From: Symbiodinium kawagutii
Taxonomy: Eukaryota > Sar > Dinophyceae > Suessiales > Symbiodiniaceae
NCBI GenBank assembly: GCA_009767595.1
Contig: VSDK01012297.1
Location: 110,773-174,772 of the forward strand
Direction: 5' to 3'
Length of the DNA: 64,000 nt
The position numbers were made by a program, and so were the translations under genes. Of the stretch, positions 52,936 to 63,568 are shown piece by piece (position 1 is the first letter of the stretch; the number at the start of each line of letters is the position of its first letter). The notes beneath the pieces were generated by a model, which worked only from the letters and a program-made list of their open reading frames with translations, was not told the DNA's origin and did not search any database.

Positions 52936-53732
52936 TGGCTACGGGTCAATATTAACCAACCACCTCATGGGAGGAACCCTCAACAATTTCATAGAGAAAC
53001 CACTGGTTACTGATGGGGGAACCAGGGGTACAGGGTTTCGTCAGTTGCGATGGCCGACTGTTGTGGAGCCTACGGATCCGGGCATCACATGGCTAGAACT
53101 TTATGTTGATTTTGCCCAGGCCACGGGAGTCACGATGCCCACCAAAGTGGGATACTTTCAAGGTATGGGAGCATTTCAAAACACAACTGGTCCCACCCTT
53201 TTAGTTGACAATCCGCTTGCTGACAAACTTATGTTTTTTAAGAATGCAATTCAAGCTGTTGCTTTCCTCGTAAATGCAGAAGTTTTCCCACTCAAGCTCT
53301 TTTTGAGCAAATGTAAAGCGTTAATGCAATTCCCTTCTGCCAGGCCTCAAGCTGGTCTGAAATTCCGACCCATTTTAATCAATGCTGAAGGGACGTTGGC
53401 TACAATCCAAAGTTTCCATGAATCTGGCCGTAACATAGTAGGATCTGGTACTAAACTGAACAGCAGGATTCACCTGAATCTACGACAGCCAAGCATTACG
53501 GTCCCTTGTGTAGCTGATTCTAAAATGGAGCTGCGGGTTCAATCTTGGTTGAAAGCTAGGAACAAGATGACCATTCTTCGAAAGAAAAACAGGTGAATGC
53601 TGTTAATTAACTTGGGCTCCCTTTTTTGGTGGCACTGGGCCATTACCCTGCTGTGACCTAGAGACTGCTGACCACACCTGCTTGGTCGGGCTCCAGTGGA
53701 CGGACTTTGCGCGGTTTTGACCCACAGCCAAA
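52936..53732. mobile_element. Family-2 MITE split by a coding fragment
   Basis: The left part GGCTACGGGTCAATATTAAC … GGGGTACAGGGTTT ends at about 53037. The right part GGTTTTGACCCACAGCC resumes at about 53713. The repeat GGTTT on both sides suggests a 5-bp target duplication of the inserted piece. Confidence 0.75.
53038..53713 (+). pseudogene. LINE-like protein fragment inserted in a MITE
   Basis: A frame open to TGA at 53594-53596 reads LRWPTVVEPTDPGITWLELY, later LFLSKCKALMQFPSARPQAG and LNLRQPSITVPCVADSKMEL, and ends in a basic tail. The combination DPG.TWLELY.DF...TG with a basic C-terminus resembles the region after reverse transcriptase in dinoflagellate LINE-type elements. No reverse transcriptase is present, so it is a fragment. 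The family is inferred from memory of such proteins. Confidence 0.45.
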
Positions 53733-53768
53733 TGGACAGTCAGAGCAGTGATTGTTGCGAGGGGGGAA

Positions 53769-53908
53769 TATATGTGCCAAAAGAGAGCGACCAATTGCCC
53801 CCACCAATGTGCTTAAATCTAAAACCACCCTTAGTAGAAACCTCCTCAGATTGGGAATGATACAAGGAACCACTGCTTCTGGGGGTATCACTATTTTGGC
53901 ACATACCC
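53769..53908. mobile_element. Family-5 hairpin element
   Basis: TATGTGCCAAAAGAGAGCGA faces TCACTATTTTGGCACATACC. The interior resembles 62501-62606 only near the arms. Confidence 0.8.
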
Positions 53909-54875
53909 AGACATTGGTTATCAATGGCTATTTATATGGGCTTTAATGGTTTTAATGGTAAACAATGGCTATTTTGTTTGACAATGACTGATTTGTAATC
54001 ATCATATGATATGATCCACAATGGTTATTGATATGGTTATGTATGACATGGTTGTTATTAGCAATTGTTAACAATGATTACAATTGGTGAATCATCATAT
54101 GATATGGTTTAGTTAAGCGGTTGATAAGGGAAAAAGCATCAACAATAGTCAGGGATTATAGTGATTAATAATGGTGATTAATAGTTGGTGGCAAGGCATC
54201 ATGTGATATGGTTAGCAATGGTTATTTATGGGTTTTGAATGGTTTTAAAGGGCTTAATCATAGTGGTCAAACACACGGGATAATAACCAAAAATTAGATC
54301 AATGTGGCGATTTCTCAATGCAGTTTGGGGACCCTCAAAGTCATGGATGGTTTACTATTATAAATGGTTTATAAGCTGGATGATAACTGGTCTACCCCTC
54401 TAATAACTGGTCTACCCCTATGATTAACCGTTAATCATCATATGATCATGAGTGGTTGGTTTGGTTGATGAATCAACTGCGGATGGCTATCAACTGACGT
54501 CAACTGACAAGGATGGTTGGCTGCTGTTGGTTGAGGGTTGATAAATCGTCAGTCAACCCTAGTTAGGTGATGATGGTTACTTGGTGAATAGGTACGATGA
54601 TAGTTGGTTGATGCTTATGACGGTTGGTTGATGATTGATGATGGTTGATGGTGGGTCGATGGCGTGATGTTAGGCCATTATTGGGCCATTCCATTCCCTA
54701 TTATCAACCCAAATAAAACCCAAAAATGGTTATAACCCCTTCAAAACCCGATTGTCAACCCCATTATCCATCCATTGAATGGTTATAACCCCTATTATCA
54801 ACCCTTATAAAAACCATGTTCCCCAGCTTTCTTAACCATCAACCAGCTCGAATTCACCATTCGCCGGTTGCCAAG
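53909..54875 (+). other. End of intron E30-E31
   Basis: ATGGTTATTGATATGG repeat; a decayed family-1 copy at 54303-54421 (ATTTCTCAATGCAG … GGTCTACCCC); and a TTATAACCCC-rich end. No gene. Confidence 0.6.
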
Positions 54876-54923
54876 GGCTGCTCCTGTACTTGCGGCGGCG
54901 GACTGAAGCGACGTGCGCGCACG
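54876..54923 (+). CDS. E31: TSP1 exon, CSCTCGGG.+.R.R
   Basis: It follows the acceptor GTTGCCAAG. The frame reads GCSCTCGGGLKRRART and ends in phase 0 before GTGCAG. It is the diagnostic CGGG and basic strand of TSP1 and joins E30 and E32 in phase. Confidence 0.9.
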
Positions 54924-56236
54924 GTGCAGGCGTTGCAACAGGGAGTGGCATGGGTTGATGGTGGTTGTTGGATGGGGAATTGATGGTAGTAAGGGCTAAT
55001 TATGGCTTAATAATGGTGAACGATGGCTAGTGAAAGATGGTAGTAAGTGGTGAATGATGGTCAAATGATGGTGGTTATTTGACCGGGAATTGATTGTAGA
55101 TCAAGGTGGGCCCAGTTCACCAGCTATAGCCGTTGGGTTATAGCTAGGGTAACTGCCAGATATGGTGGATATAACTATAATTGAATGGCCTTATAAACCA
55201 AGATGTAACTGCGGGGGCCACCTTGTAAGGGCAAGACATGGCTTAATAATGGTTAAATGATGGCTAAACTAATGGCTATTTGATGATGGTTATTTGACCG
55301 GGAATTGATATGGTGAATTGATATGGTTAAAAGGTACTGAATTGATATGGTTCATTGGTGACTAAATGATGGTGGATTGATGGTAAAAAGATCGTGCATT
55401 GATGGATGATCATATACTTGATGATGGTTGGTGATGGTTGATGTGGATTAATTGTTGGCGGTTGATGATGGTTGAAGATGATGGGTGATGGTCAATGCTG
55501 ATTCATTGTTGGTGGTTAATGATGGTTAACGATGGTTGGTGATGGTTCGTAATGATGGTGGATTCTTACGGGAGTGTTGTTCAATGCTTGGTCAATGGAT
55601 CGTAAGTTGGTATGCGGTCATACGGCGATCAATGATGGTATAATCATGATTTGATCATAGTGTGGCTGATGATCCATCTATGATCAATGAACTATGGTCA
55701 ATTGATGGCTAACTATGGTTATCTCATAAATTTGATCATGGTCCATGGTTTAATCATAGTTCATTGATAGATAGTGACCCATTAATAATGATCAGTCTAT
55801 GGTTAATTCATGGCAAGTAGTGGTTCTCGATGATGAGTGATTCTTGGTGATTGGTGGGGAATGATGATCAATGATGGATAAGAAGGATTAGGATGGGTTC
55901 ATAGGGCCAAAAACTCTGTCGGCAAAAACTGGTTCATCAGCCAAAGCGCCTATTCAAATAGCTATGTTTTGTTGGCGGGAAACCTTCTGTAATCAGCATA
56001 CACCAGCACACCAATTTTACATAGCTGTTACAATCATAGCCATACCAGTTATAACTCCATCTTATCACCCATTATTTCAAAAAACATTTCATGTCAATTG
56101 TAACCACTATCAACACCATATCAACAGCCAACCATCTCATCAGCCACCCTACCTTGTCACCAGCCGCTGCTGCTACCCCCCAGCCACCCATCGAACCCCA
56201 CCAGCCACCAGCGGTGCTCACATCCGTTGGAGCCAG
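54924..56236 (+). other. Intron E31-E32, sharply two-sided
   Basis: Nearly 1 kb of TGATGGTTGATGG repeat (54955-55880) is followed by CCATCTCATCAGCCACC sequence (56050-56200) up to the acceptor. The ends are broadly complementary. No gene. Confidence 0.7.
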
Positions 56237-56287
56237 GTCGCTCCTCGTGCTGGCGGCGCTCTCTGCGAGCCATCCGACAAGTTGCAG
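56237..56287 (+). CDS. E32: TSP1 exon, AGGALC module
   Basis: It follows the acceptor GGAGCCAG. The frame reads VAPRAGGALCEPSDKLQ, with a GC donor in phase 0. Joined to E31 and E33 it gives RART-VAPRAGGALC and KLQ-VEPCNTHPC, both typical. Confidence 0.85.
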
Positions 56288-57596
56288 GCGTCGTTCCGGT
56301 GGCACGTGCCACTGCCGGGGCCACGTGGCCTTGGGTTGGTCGAACGGTTCGTGGGTGGAACGATAGATCCAGCTGTGTTTTATCAGCAGTTTATCTACTG
56401 GCAAATCGCCGGTGCCCCAGCAACTGGTTCCCAATGGCCAGCACGAGTGGTTATAACTCATCTAAGCTGGCCTATTTATCAGGGTTATCTCTCAGGGAAA
56501 AAAACCCAGTGCTGCACATCGAGGCAGACGCAATTTGAATGTTCAGCGACATTTATACATCTGCTAATCATAATTCACATGCGCGCATAGAAGTATATGT
56601 ACGGTACTGTATATGATATTCCCATGCATACCATGGATATGTTCGACATCTAGCAACGTCTGATGCATGTATTTGGGAATTTTCTTTTGTATGTAATTAT
56701 TTGTTGAACGTCGGGTAGAGAGATGCCACGAGGGTGCTGCATCAATCTTGCATCCCCAGTTCGGGGACTAAGCACGGGATGATAGGGAGACGGCGGGATT
56801 TTCCATCGTTAACTGTGGTGAATAGTGATTAACAATCAGTAACTGGTCACTGGCCATGTTTACAGTGTGTTACAGGGGCTATAGGCCACGCTCACAGGGT
56901 TTCTTAGCAGGATTATATCCCAGGATATCAACCCCAGCTGCACATCCAAACATTGTGCAGTCAATGACAGGTTCTAGCAGTAGAGCAAATATCATGACCC
57001 CATTAGCATATTAGTTCAAATATCCGACTGCTTACAATCCCAGATTTGGAATCAGTCCACTAACCATCACAAAGCCAGTCCTTGTCATCAACATCATCCT
57101 TTGTCTGTTGACCGGGCAACCACGGGTACCATTATGGAGCATCATTAGCCACAGCAAGCATCATTAAGCCTCATAGAGATCATCATATCGGTTATTATCG
57201 ACCACATTAGCTTTGTTGGTGATCCTGATCCACTATTTTGCTAATCATAGCTAGGCATAGCTAACGATCGCATGTAATGCCGACCCTGGATTAATAACCC
57301 CAATTTAATTCATCCGGGGCCTCCCCCGAAAGCTGGGTTTCCCATTAAGATGGTAACCCGCCAGCTACCTAACCTATGGAATTAACCATTACTGTCGCTT
57401 GTAATCCCCTGATTAGTCAATGGTCACTATCCCCTTATAAACCCTTGTAAACCACATTCAGCAACTTATCGAATTTATGAATCCGGGGTTTAACATTATA
57501 ACCCTCATAAATCCTCAGTAACCCTTCTCAACCACTATAAACCAATGGAATTTCGCGGCGAACAATCCAGCGTTGCCATGGTGAAAACCTCCGCAG
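56288..57596 (+). other. Intron E32-E33
   Basis: Mixed AT-rich sequence with a decayed family-3 element at 57276-57372 (GACCCTGGATTAATAACC … TTTCCCATTAAGATGGTAAC). It ends with CTTATAAACC repeats. No gene. Confidence 0.6.
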
Positions 57597-57659
57597 GTCG
57601 AGCCCTGCAATACGCATCCTTGCGGAGATTGTGTGGATGGCAAGTGGCCGGGGCTCCCA
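57597..57659 (+). CDS. E33: TSP1 exon, EPCNTHPC.DCVDG.W
   Basis: It follows the acceptor ACCTCCGCAG. The frame reads VEPCNTHPCGDCVDGKWPGL and then P, with a GC donor in phase 0. EPCNT.PC..DC...W is the classic junction of two TSP1 repeats. The exact 3' end is less certain than the motif. Confidence 0.85.
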
Positions 57660-58561
57660 GCGGGGCTTCCACGGTCCGGACCGTTGAGATGTCAGGCGGC
57701 TGGATGTGAATCCGGGGTGAATTCACTGGGATATAACCATGGAAGGGTTATAACCTAAGGTAGGTTATACCCATGGTTGTAAGGTAGGTTATAACCATGA
57801 TTACAAGGGTTATAACCTTATTACTGGGATGATTCCATGGTTGCAAGTCATATAAGGTAGGTTATAACCCTTGTAATCATGGTTCAGAACCAGTTACTAA
57901 GTGGGATGCACACCCAAGTAGCTTAATATAGTGGTAACTTATATATCCCTCATAGATATGAGCATGAACTAAGGTATTAATGCGGCAAAACTATTAGTGG
58001 TTCTTTCCCTAATAGCTCATAGAACTGAGATATAAGGTAGCTTATTATCCCCTTGACCACTTACGAACTAAGAATGATGGGTTATGTTACCTCTAAAGGG
58101 TGGATTAGTCATCATCCATTCATGTTACTAATACTCTAGTTGATTAAAGATAATCCATTCTGATATTTGTTTCATAACCCATCATATACTGTTGTGTTAC
58201 TAATGATTTGTTATAACACCTTTGATCATCTGATCATGAGTAGCAACCAGTTGCAATCGATGCTCAGCTCCAGGAGATAGTCACTGGTTTCGAGCTAGCC
58301 GCCACACATGGTTGGAGGGTGTAACCAAGGACGAACGCAGCCATTCCTTGGCCAAAGTAGGGAGAGTTCATAAATAGAGTACCACTCAAAAATGGTAGTT
58401 TCCCTATTGATAAATAACAATGATGCTTATTACTACTATTATTACTATTGTTATTGGATGATTTCCCTATTTATATGCACATATACTGTATACTAATGAT
58501 GCCTTCCATTGGATGGTTAATAGCTACCACCATTTATTCCCAATGGTCATTAGTTCGGAAG
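57660..58561 (+). other. Intron E33-E34
   Basis: It opens with several inverted GGTTATAACC / GGTAGGTTATA words (57730-57880) that could form hairpins. The remainder is AT-rich. No gene. Confidence 0.6.
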
Positions 58562-58600
58562 TGCAGCAGTGAAGACAGCTGTTGCTGTCAAGTCCGCAAG
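58562..58600 (+). CDS. E34: TSP1 exon, CSSEDSCCCQVRK
   Basis: It follows TTCGGAAG. The frame reads CSSEDSCCCQVRK, with a GC donor in phase 0. It fits CS..C..G.Q.R. In the same frame further on, TGISCCGALHQME suggests that the exon may be longer. Confidence 0.6.
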
Positions 58601-60313
58601 GCGCCACAGCAACATGTTCACATGACCGGCATCAGCTGTTGTGGAGCCTTGCATCAGATGGAGGCAATCTTCGCGTTGATCCCGGCCAGAGAACTGATCA
58701 TCAACATGTTCTGGAAAGTCTTCCATGGGAATTTCATGGATCTAGGGTGATTCACTATTACGGTCAGATTATTTAGGTGGATCTGCAATCACAATGTGAG
58801 TCTCTCTCAACGAAGGTCGGTGTACTTCAGAAATGGTTAATATAAAGGATGATTAAACACACCAATGTTAACCCACCAATCATCTTTTGGTAGTAGCCCC
58901 TTTTCTACTAGAAATGGTCCAAATTGTTAAGCGTTCATAGGAAAAAGCTAACCACTTTTGGGGTCCCCTTACTTTGAGAAACGACGATGTAGACCTATTG
59001 GAATGAGCCAGTTGAATCATTAGCTTTTCACAGCTGCTGAAACGGACAGATTTGGTCAGATCCTGTGGTGTGGAGAACCCTTATGTTGGTGTTGTGTTCC
59101 CTGTGCCCCATTTTTGGAACCACCAGCAAACGCCATTGATGGTGCCAACGTTCACTGAAATCGAATCGCTGCTACTTGGAGTGGGGTGACAAGTTTTGGG
59201 CATCAAGGTGCGCTCCATAGGTCCCTTAGCCTTAGTAGATGAGCATCAAAAATCACAAGGAATCTGGCGCTGGAAACGTGTTTCACCATCGATAAATGAG
59301 CATGATTCTTCCACGAAGGTCTAGTGCTAGTCTACCTGAGGGTGATTGATAAGTGAATATTGCTAGCCATTGAGCACTGATAAACCATCGTTTAGCAGAT
59401 TAATTGATTATCATTTGTCGATTTACTGTTCTTGACCATCATTGACCACAGTTAAGCATCATTCGACAGACCTTACCATGATCAATTATTCTTTAATCTA
59501 TGAATGAAGCGGGGTTATGAATTCATCATTTTGATTCATGATAATTAAGTCACTGCTGTGAATCAATAATGCCTATGATGATCATTAATCCTCATCTGGC
59601 CGTCGTTGATCATCACTAACCAAAATTACTCACCATCATAAAGTCGCAGTACGCGTCATGATTAGCCATCATGATTCATCATCATTAGTCGCTATCATTA
59701 ACCATCATTATAGCCAGCATGAGCCATCATAAATCATGATTAGCTGTTTGAATCAACCGTCATTAGCCATCAACCATCATCACTATATAACCATAGGTCA
59801 TATTATCATCAGTAAACACCATCATTAGCTAATGGCGGTAACGTTGGCTGGAATGATAACCACCATCCAATGATTAAGAATGATCTTCAGTACTCATATC
59901 ATCAACCGCCATCTAATGATGATCTTTACTGATGATCATTATTCCCCATCAGGTGGTGTTCATCATCAACCAACTGGTGCTTCACCATCTTTGGAATGAC
60001 CTAATGGTTAAACATGATCATCGGTAACCACATCATCGACCATTGAAATCATGAATCATATACCTTCAGAATCATCTACGAAGATCTACTGGTGAACCTA
60101 CTTTCCAAGGTAATGGTCTAACCCCCAACCACTTTAAATCATAGGATACCACTTATCATCTACCTTTAGACCTATAAAGATCTAAGTTGGGTTATAACCC
60201 CTATACTGGTAGAAATCACCCTAATTAGACAAGTTATAAACCAACTAACCTAAGTGCTTGGGGGCCCACCTTGCAACCATCGATGATGGGCTCATCACCC
60301 TTCGCCCAAGCAG
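58601..60313 (+). other. Intron E34-E35
   Basis: A family-1 right arm ends near 58986 (CCTTACTTTGAGAAACG). From 59400 to 60000 it is CATCATTAACC / GATTAGCCATCA repeat. No gene. Confidence 0.6.
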
Positions 60314-60371
60314 TGCCTAGGACTTCCTGGAGCATGTGGTCGGAATGTGGCTGGGCAGCGTTTCACCAACG
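60314..60371 (+). CDS. E35: candidate TSP1 exon, GRNV....TNG
   Basis: It follows the acceptor GCCCAAGCAG. The frame reads CLGLPGACGRNVAGQRFTN and ends G before GTGAGC (phase 1, as in E28). An alternative frame gives TSWSMWSECG, which also looks like TSP1. The reading is therefore uncertain, though an exon here is likely. Confidence 0.5.
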
Positions 60372-60779
60372 GTGAGCTGCGCCAGGGGTTGTGATGAGGT
60401 CGGAAGCGTGGTGAGTTGTGGTGAATGCCCATGGGTATATGCAATTTACCATCAAAAATCATCAATTTACACAATGATGAGATTGGCCAACAGTGATAAG
60501 ATAAAGCTAATTGGCTCACCAGTGAGACTGATCAAAGATATGTTGGATCAGTTGATCCATGGTTATGAGTTACTTCACCAAAGGAATGATTGGCTCACAG
60601 TGTAAAGGGTATGGCTACAGAAAACCATGGCTATTCTTAGTTGAGACTGATATCCCTAAACCGTAAACCAGCTATCGAAACAGGTGCACAGTCCCCGGGT
60701 TTCCAGTCTCCTGGCAACAAAGCTTGGTCAAGCGTGCTCAACCCTGATTAGTCACTAATTCGGAGAATCTCTTTAGCCA

Positions 60780-60882
60780 GTTTTTTGGGGACCCCAAAGT
60801 CGTTGTGACTGCTTTGTTACCCAAAAATGGTTAATATAAAGAATGATAAGTGGGGGTGCCCCTATTTTGAGAAGCTTCCATC
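60780..60882. mobile_element. Family-1 MITE, left arm lost
   Basis: TTTTGGGGACCCCAAAG precedes an interior ending TGGGGGTGCCCCTATTTTGA and GAAGC. The left TTTCTC arm is degraded. Confidence 0.65.
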
Positions 60883-61133
60883 TGTTAACTATGAAAGACC
60901 AACATGGGAGTGTCTATACTCGCTGGGATCCACTCTTGTTACGGCGGTTTCCTTGTTTACCGCTACCACTTCTGTACGTTTGGGGTAACAAAAGTGACAG
61001 ATCACCCGTTTGCAATGTATAAAAGATGAATATATATATATATATATATATCGATCTCCATATATCACCTCTATTTTCCCTCAGGCATCTGGCACATCCC
61101 CCAGTTACTGACACCTGAATTTCCGGTGTTAAG

Positions 61134-61167
61134 GCACTGCCACGTGTTCACCTGCTTACCGATGGAG
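61134..61167 (+). CDS. E35b: weak TSP1 exon candidate
   Basis: It follows GTGTTAAG. In phase after E35 it gives G-TATCSPAYRW, comparable with the NGG.SC part of the repeat, ending AG at a GC donor. Support is weak. A minus-strand frame across the same bases is also open. Confidence 0.3.
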
Positions 61168-61562
61168 GCACGACCGGTGGCAGTTGAGTTCGAAGCGGTT
61201 TGGCAGTTGTACCCAGTCTTGGGATGTGTTGGGTATATGATTGGTTTATACCCCACCTGTTTGTTTGGTTGGTGGTTTGATTGATATTTCTTATTTTCCC
61301 AAAGGCAATTGTTACCAAGTGGTTGGTTGACTTGCGCATATTTTTCAAAGGCTTTGAAACTACCAGCCAGCTATGGTTGTATCAAAGTTGTATCTACCAT
61401 AACTGGTCGTACTTGCCGCACTTGCGCTAGTGAACTAACATGACTGGTTGGTGGTTTGATTGACATTTTTTAATTTTCCCTAGTAGGTATTAGCAAGTGG
61501 TTGGTTGACTTGCGCATATTTTTCATGACGGGGTGGTGAGCACCACCAACCCGATGACTACA

Positions 61563-61673
61563 CTCTGGTAAACTAACATAGCTGGCTGGAAAATCACCAT
61601 ATTTTGTAGAGAAACCCGCTTGGAAACCATCAAGTTTATTGGTGGAGTGTCCAGCCATGTTAGTTTACCAGAT
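61563..61673. mobile_element. Family-4 hairpin MITE
   Basis: CTCTGGTAAACTAACATAGC faces CATGTTAGTTTACCAGATG. GGCTGGAAAAT pairs with the interior right arm GTCCAGCC. Confidence 0.9.
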
Positions 61674-61693
61674 GAAGTAAGCCAAGTTGCCAG

Positions 61694-61786
61694 GCAGTGG
61701 GGGAGCATCACAGCTGGTGACTGGTCCAGTGGCATCACCATGGTCTTGGAGGCACCGCAGCGTTGCGGAGCGCAACAACGACTGCG
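61694..61786 (+). CDS. E36: candidate TSP1 exon(s), two possible frames
   Basis: It follows the acceptor AAGTTGCCAG. Frame A reads QWGSITAGDWSS and later APQRCGAQQRLR. Frame B reads SPWSWRHRSVAERNNDCG and ends in phase 1 at GTAAAC. Both resemble TSP1, so one frame or two adjoining exons may be used. T/G-rich sequence follows (GGTTGGTTACTTGG). Confidence 0.5.
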
Positions 61787-62198
61787 GTAAACCGGTGACG
61801 GGCTTGGAGGCCGGGGGAAGGGCTGGGGCAGGAGACGCAGTTCTTGGCACGGCTGGGGTGGTTGGTGAGTTGGGTTTGCTTAGTTGGTTGGTTACTTGGA
61901 TTTCTTTTGGTTTGTTGGTTGAGTTGCTTGGATTTCTTGGCTTGTTGGTTGAGTTGCTTGGTTTTCCTATTTTTTTCTTGGGTTTGGTCGGTTTCTTTGG
62001 TTGCTGAGAAAGAATAAGAGGTGCCAGTATCCCCCGGCAACGTATCCCCCTCGACTCGCCAGCATCGTATCTGCCCATGGTTTGTCGCCAGTCTGGTTAT
62101 TGTAGGTCTTTTTTCCTGTACGTGGGTGGTTGCGTGAGGTTTTTGCTTTAGGCGTGTTTCTTGCTTTCGTTTTTGCGATCGGTGCATTGAAGCTATAT

Positions 62199-62285
62199 GA
62201 GTGTTTCTCAAAATATTGGGCCCCCCAAATCATTCATTCTTAGTCATTATTAGCAATCAACCCGCTATTTTTAGGGTACCAGCTA
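62199..62285. mobile_element. Family-1 MITE, right arm replaced
   Basis: GAGTGTTTCTCAAAATATTG starts the copy and CTATTTTTAGGGTACC is reached, after which a different CATAG palindrome (AGCTATGAACCCTTCATAGC) follows. Confidence 0.65.
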
Positions 62286-62500
62286 TGAACCCTTCATAGC
62301 AATGAACCACCCATAACTTTGGGGGTTCCCCTGATGGATGAGGGTCCTGCCTTGCCCCCATATGTTCTACTAATGACACATATTCGTATAACTTGTCAAA
62401 AGGCCCGGACCTGCAATTGTTTCTTTGTACGGCCATCTTATGTTGGGATTGATGAGGCATTGTCATTATGGATTGATCAAGCAAGTTGGGAGACATCATG

Positions 62501-62606
62501 TGGGTATGTGCCAAAACAGGGTGACCAATACCCACCAAAAAACGATCATTTTACTGGGAAACCATGATTTTCGGAGGTGCTATATATTATTTTGGCACAT
62601 ACCCAT
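62501..62606. mobile_element. Family-5 hairpin element
   Basis: TGGGTATGTGCCAAAACAGG faces ATTATTTTGGCACATACCCA, a near-perfect terminal inverted repeat. Confidence 0.9.
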
Positions 62607-63245
62607 GTATATCATTGTATCCATCCAACAAAGGGCCCACCAGATGGAATATCACCAAGCGTAGCTGAATCCTGGATTGCCAAGTGGCATTGCCAATATT
62701 TGTACTACCCATGTTGAATTATCAATCATCGTTATTTTCTTAGCTTAATTATCATTACCCCCAAAAAATGTACTCATATCTTGTATGTTTCTGGTAGGGC
62801 TGATTTGATTCCCTCATCGACCATTGCATGATCAAGCATCGGTTGCCCATCAAAAGAATCATCAATCAAACAATACGAGGATAGCAACAAACTAAACTAT
62901 GATCAAACCATCAATTGGACATACATATTAATTTGCATGGTACCCGACAAAATGTGGCCCCAAGCAGGACCCGCGGAAATGTACGGGTATCTAATATTGT
63001 TGTTCCAGCGCCTGATTGTTTGGTGAATGTTCATGTGCCATTTGTGTCAATGTTTTGATGGCTTGGCATTGTGGGATTTTCAATAGATGGTGATGCCAAA
63101 TCAGCTGATTCCCTATTTAGTTGACCATCATCAAGCATGATCAACCATCAATTGCCCATTATTGACAATCAGTCAAATGAGCCTTTCTCACCAATCATTA
63201 AACCATCCTCTACGCTATCGTGATTCCCACCTTATAGAATCGAAG

Positions 63246-63300
63246 CCTGGGATCAATGCGGGCATGGGCAATGGAGCAGCATGGTGCAGCCAAAGCTGTG
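63246..63300 (+). CDS. E37: candidate TSP1 exon, NGAAWCSQSC
   Basis: The frame reads PGINAGMGNGAAWCSQSC and ends G before GTTTAT. It could be the NG..C part of a repeat or the W.CS..CG core. It is flanked by CCATCAATTGCCC and further CAACCATCATC sequence. Confidence 0.45.
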
Positions 63301-63568
63301 GTTTATTATTCATTTTCCATGCCTCGGGGTCCCTCAATTCGCCAACCATCATCAACCAACCAACCACCAACCACTAACCATCACAACGAACCAATCAGCC
63401 AACTAATCGACCAAACCATCGATATACCCACGTGTTCCCAGGTATTTCCGTTGGACTTTTACCACCATTGCTGAGCAGACTTCCATGCCTCAGCATCCAC
63501 GTGGTGATTGCTAGTCGTTGGTGGCCATGGTTGATGCTGAAAAGTGGCATGGTTGGATGGCTTCCCAG

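Larger units (their letters stand above)
61787..63245 (+). other. Intron E36-E37
   Basis: T/G-rich start (61860-61990), a truncated family-1 MITE at 62199-62285 and a family-5 element at 62501-62606. It ends with CATCATCAAGCATGATCAACC. The long open frames at 61665-62211 arise from the repeat and are not called. Confidence 0.55.

Noticed and set aside
56072-56461. Minus-strand 129-aa frame and other frames over E32
   Set aside because: Shadows of the GC-rich exon region on the opposite strand. Only the plus frame with AGGALC fits a domain.
61665-62211. Overlapping open frames on both strands of 106-158 codons
   Set aside because: They arise from the GGTTGGTTGAGTTGCTTGG repeat. Only the E36 segment shows a domain motif.
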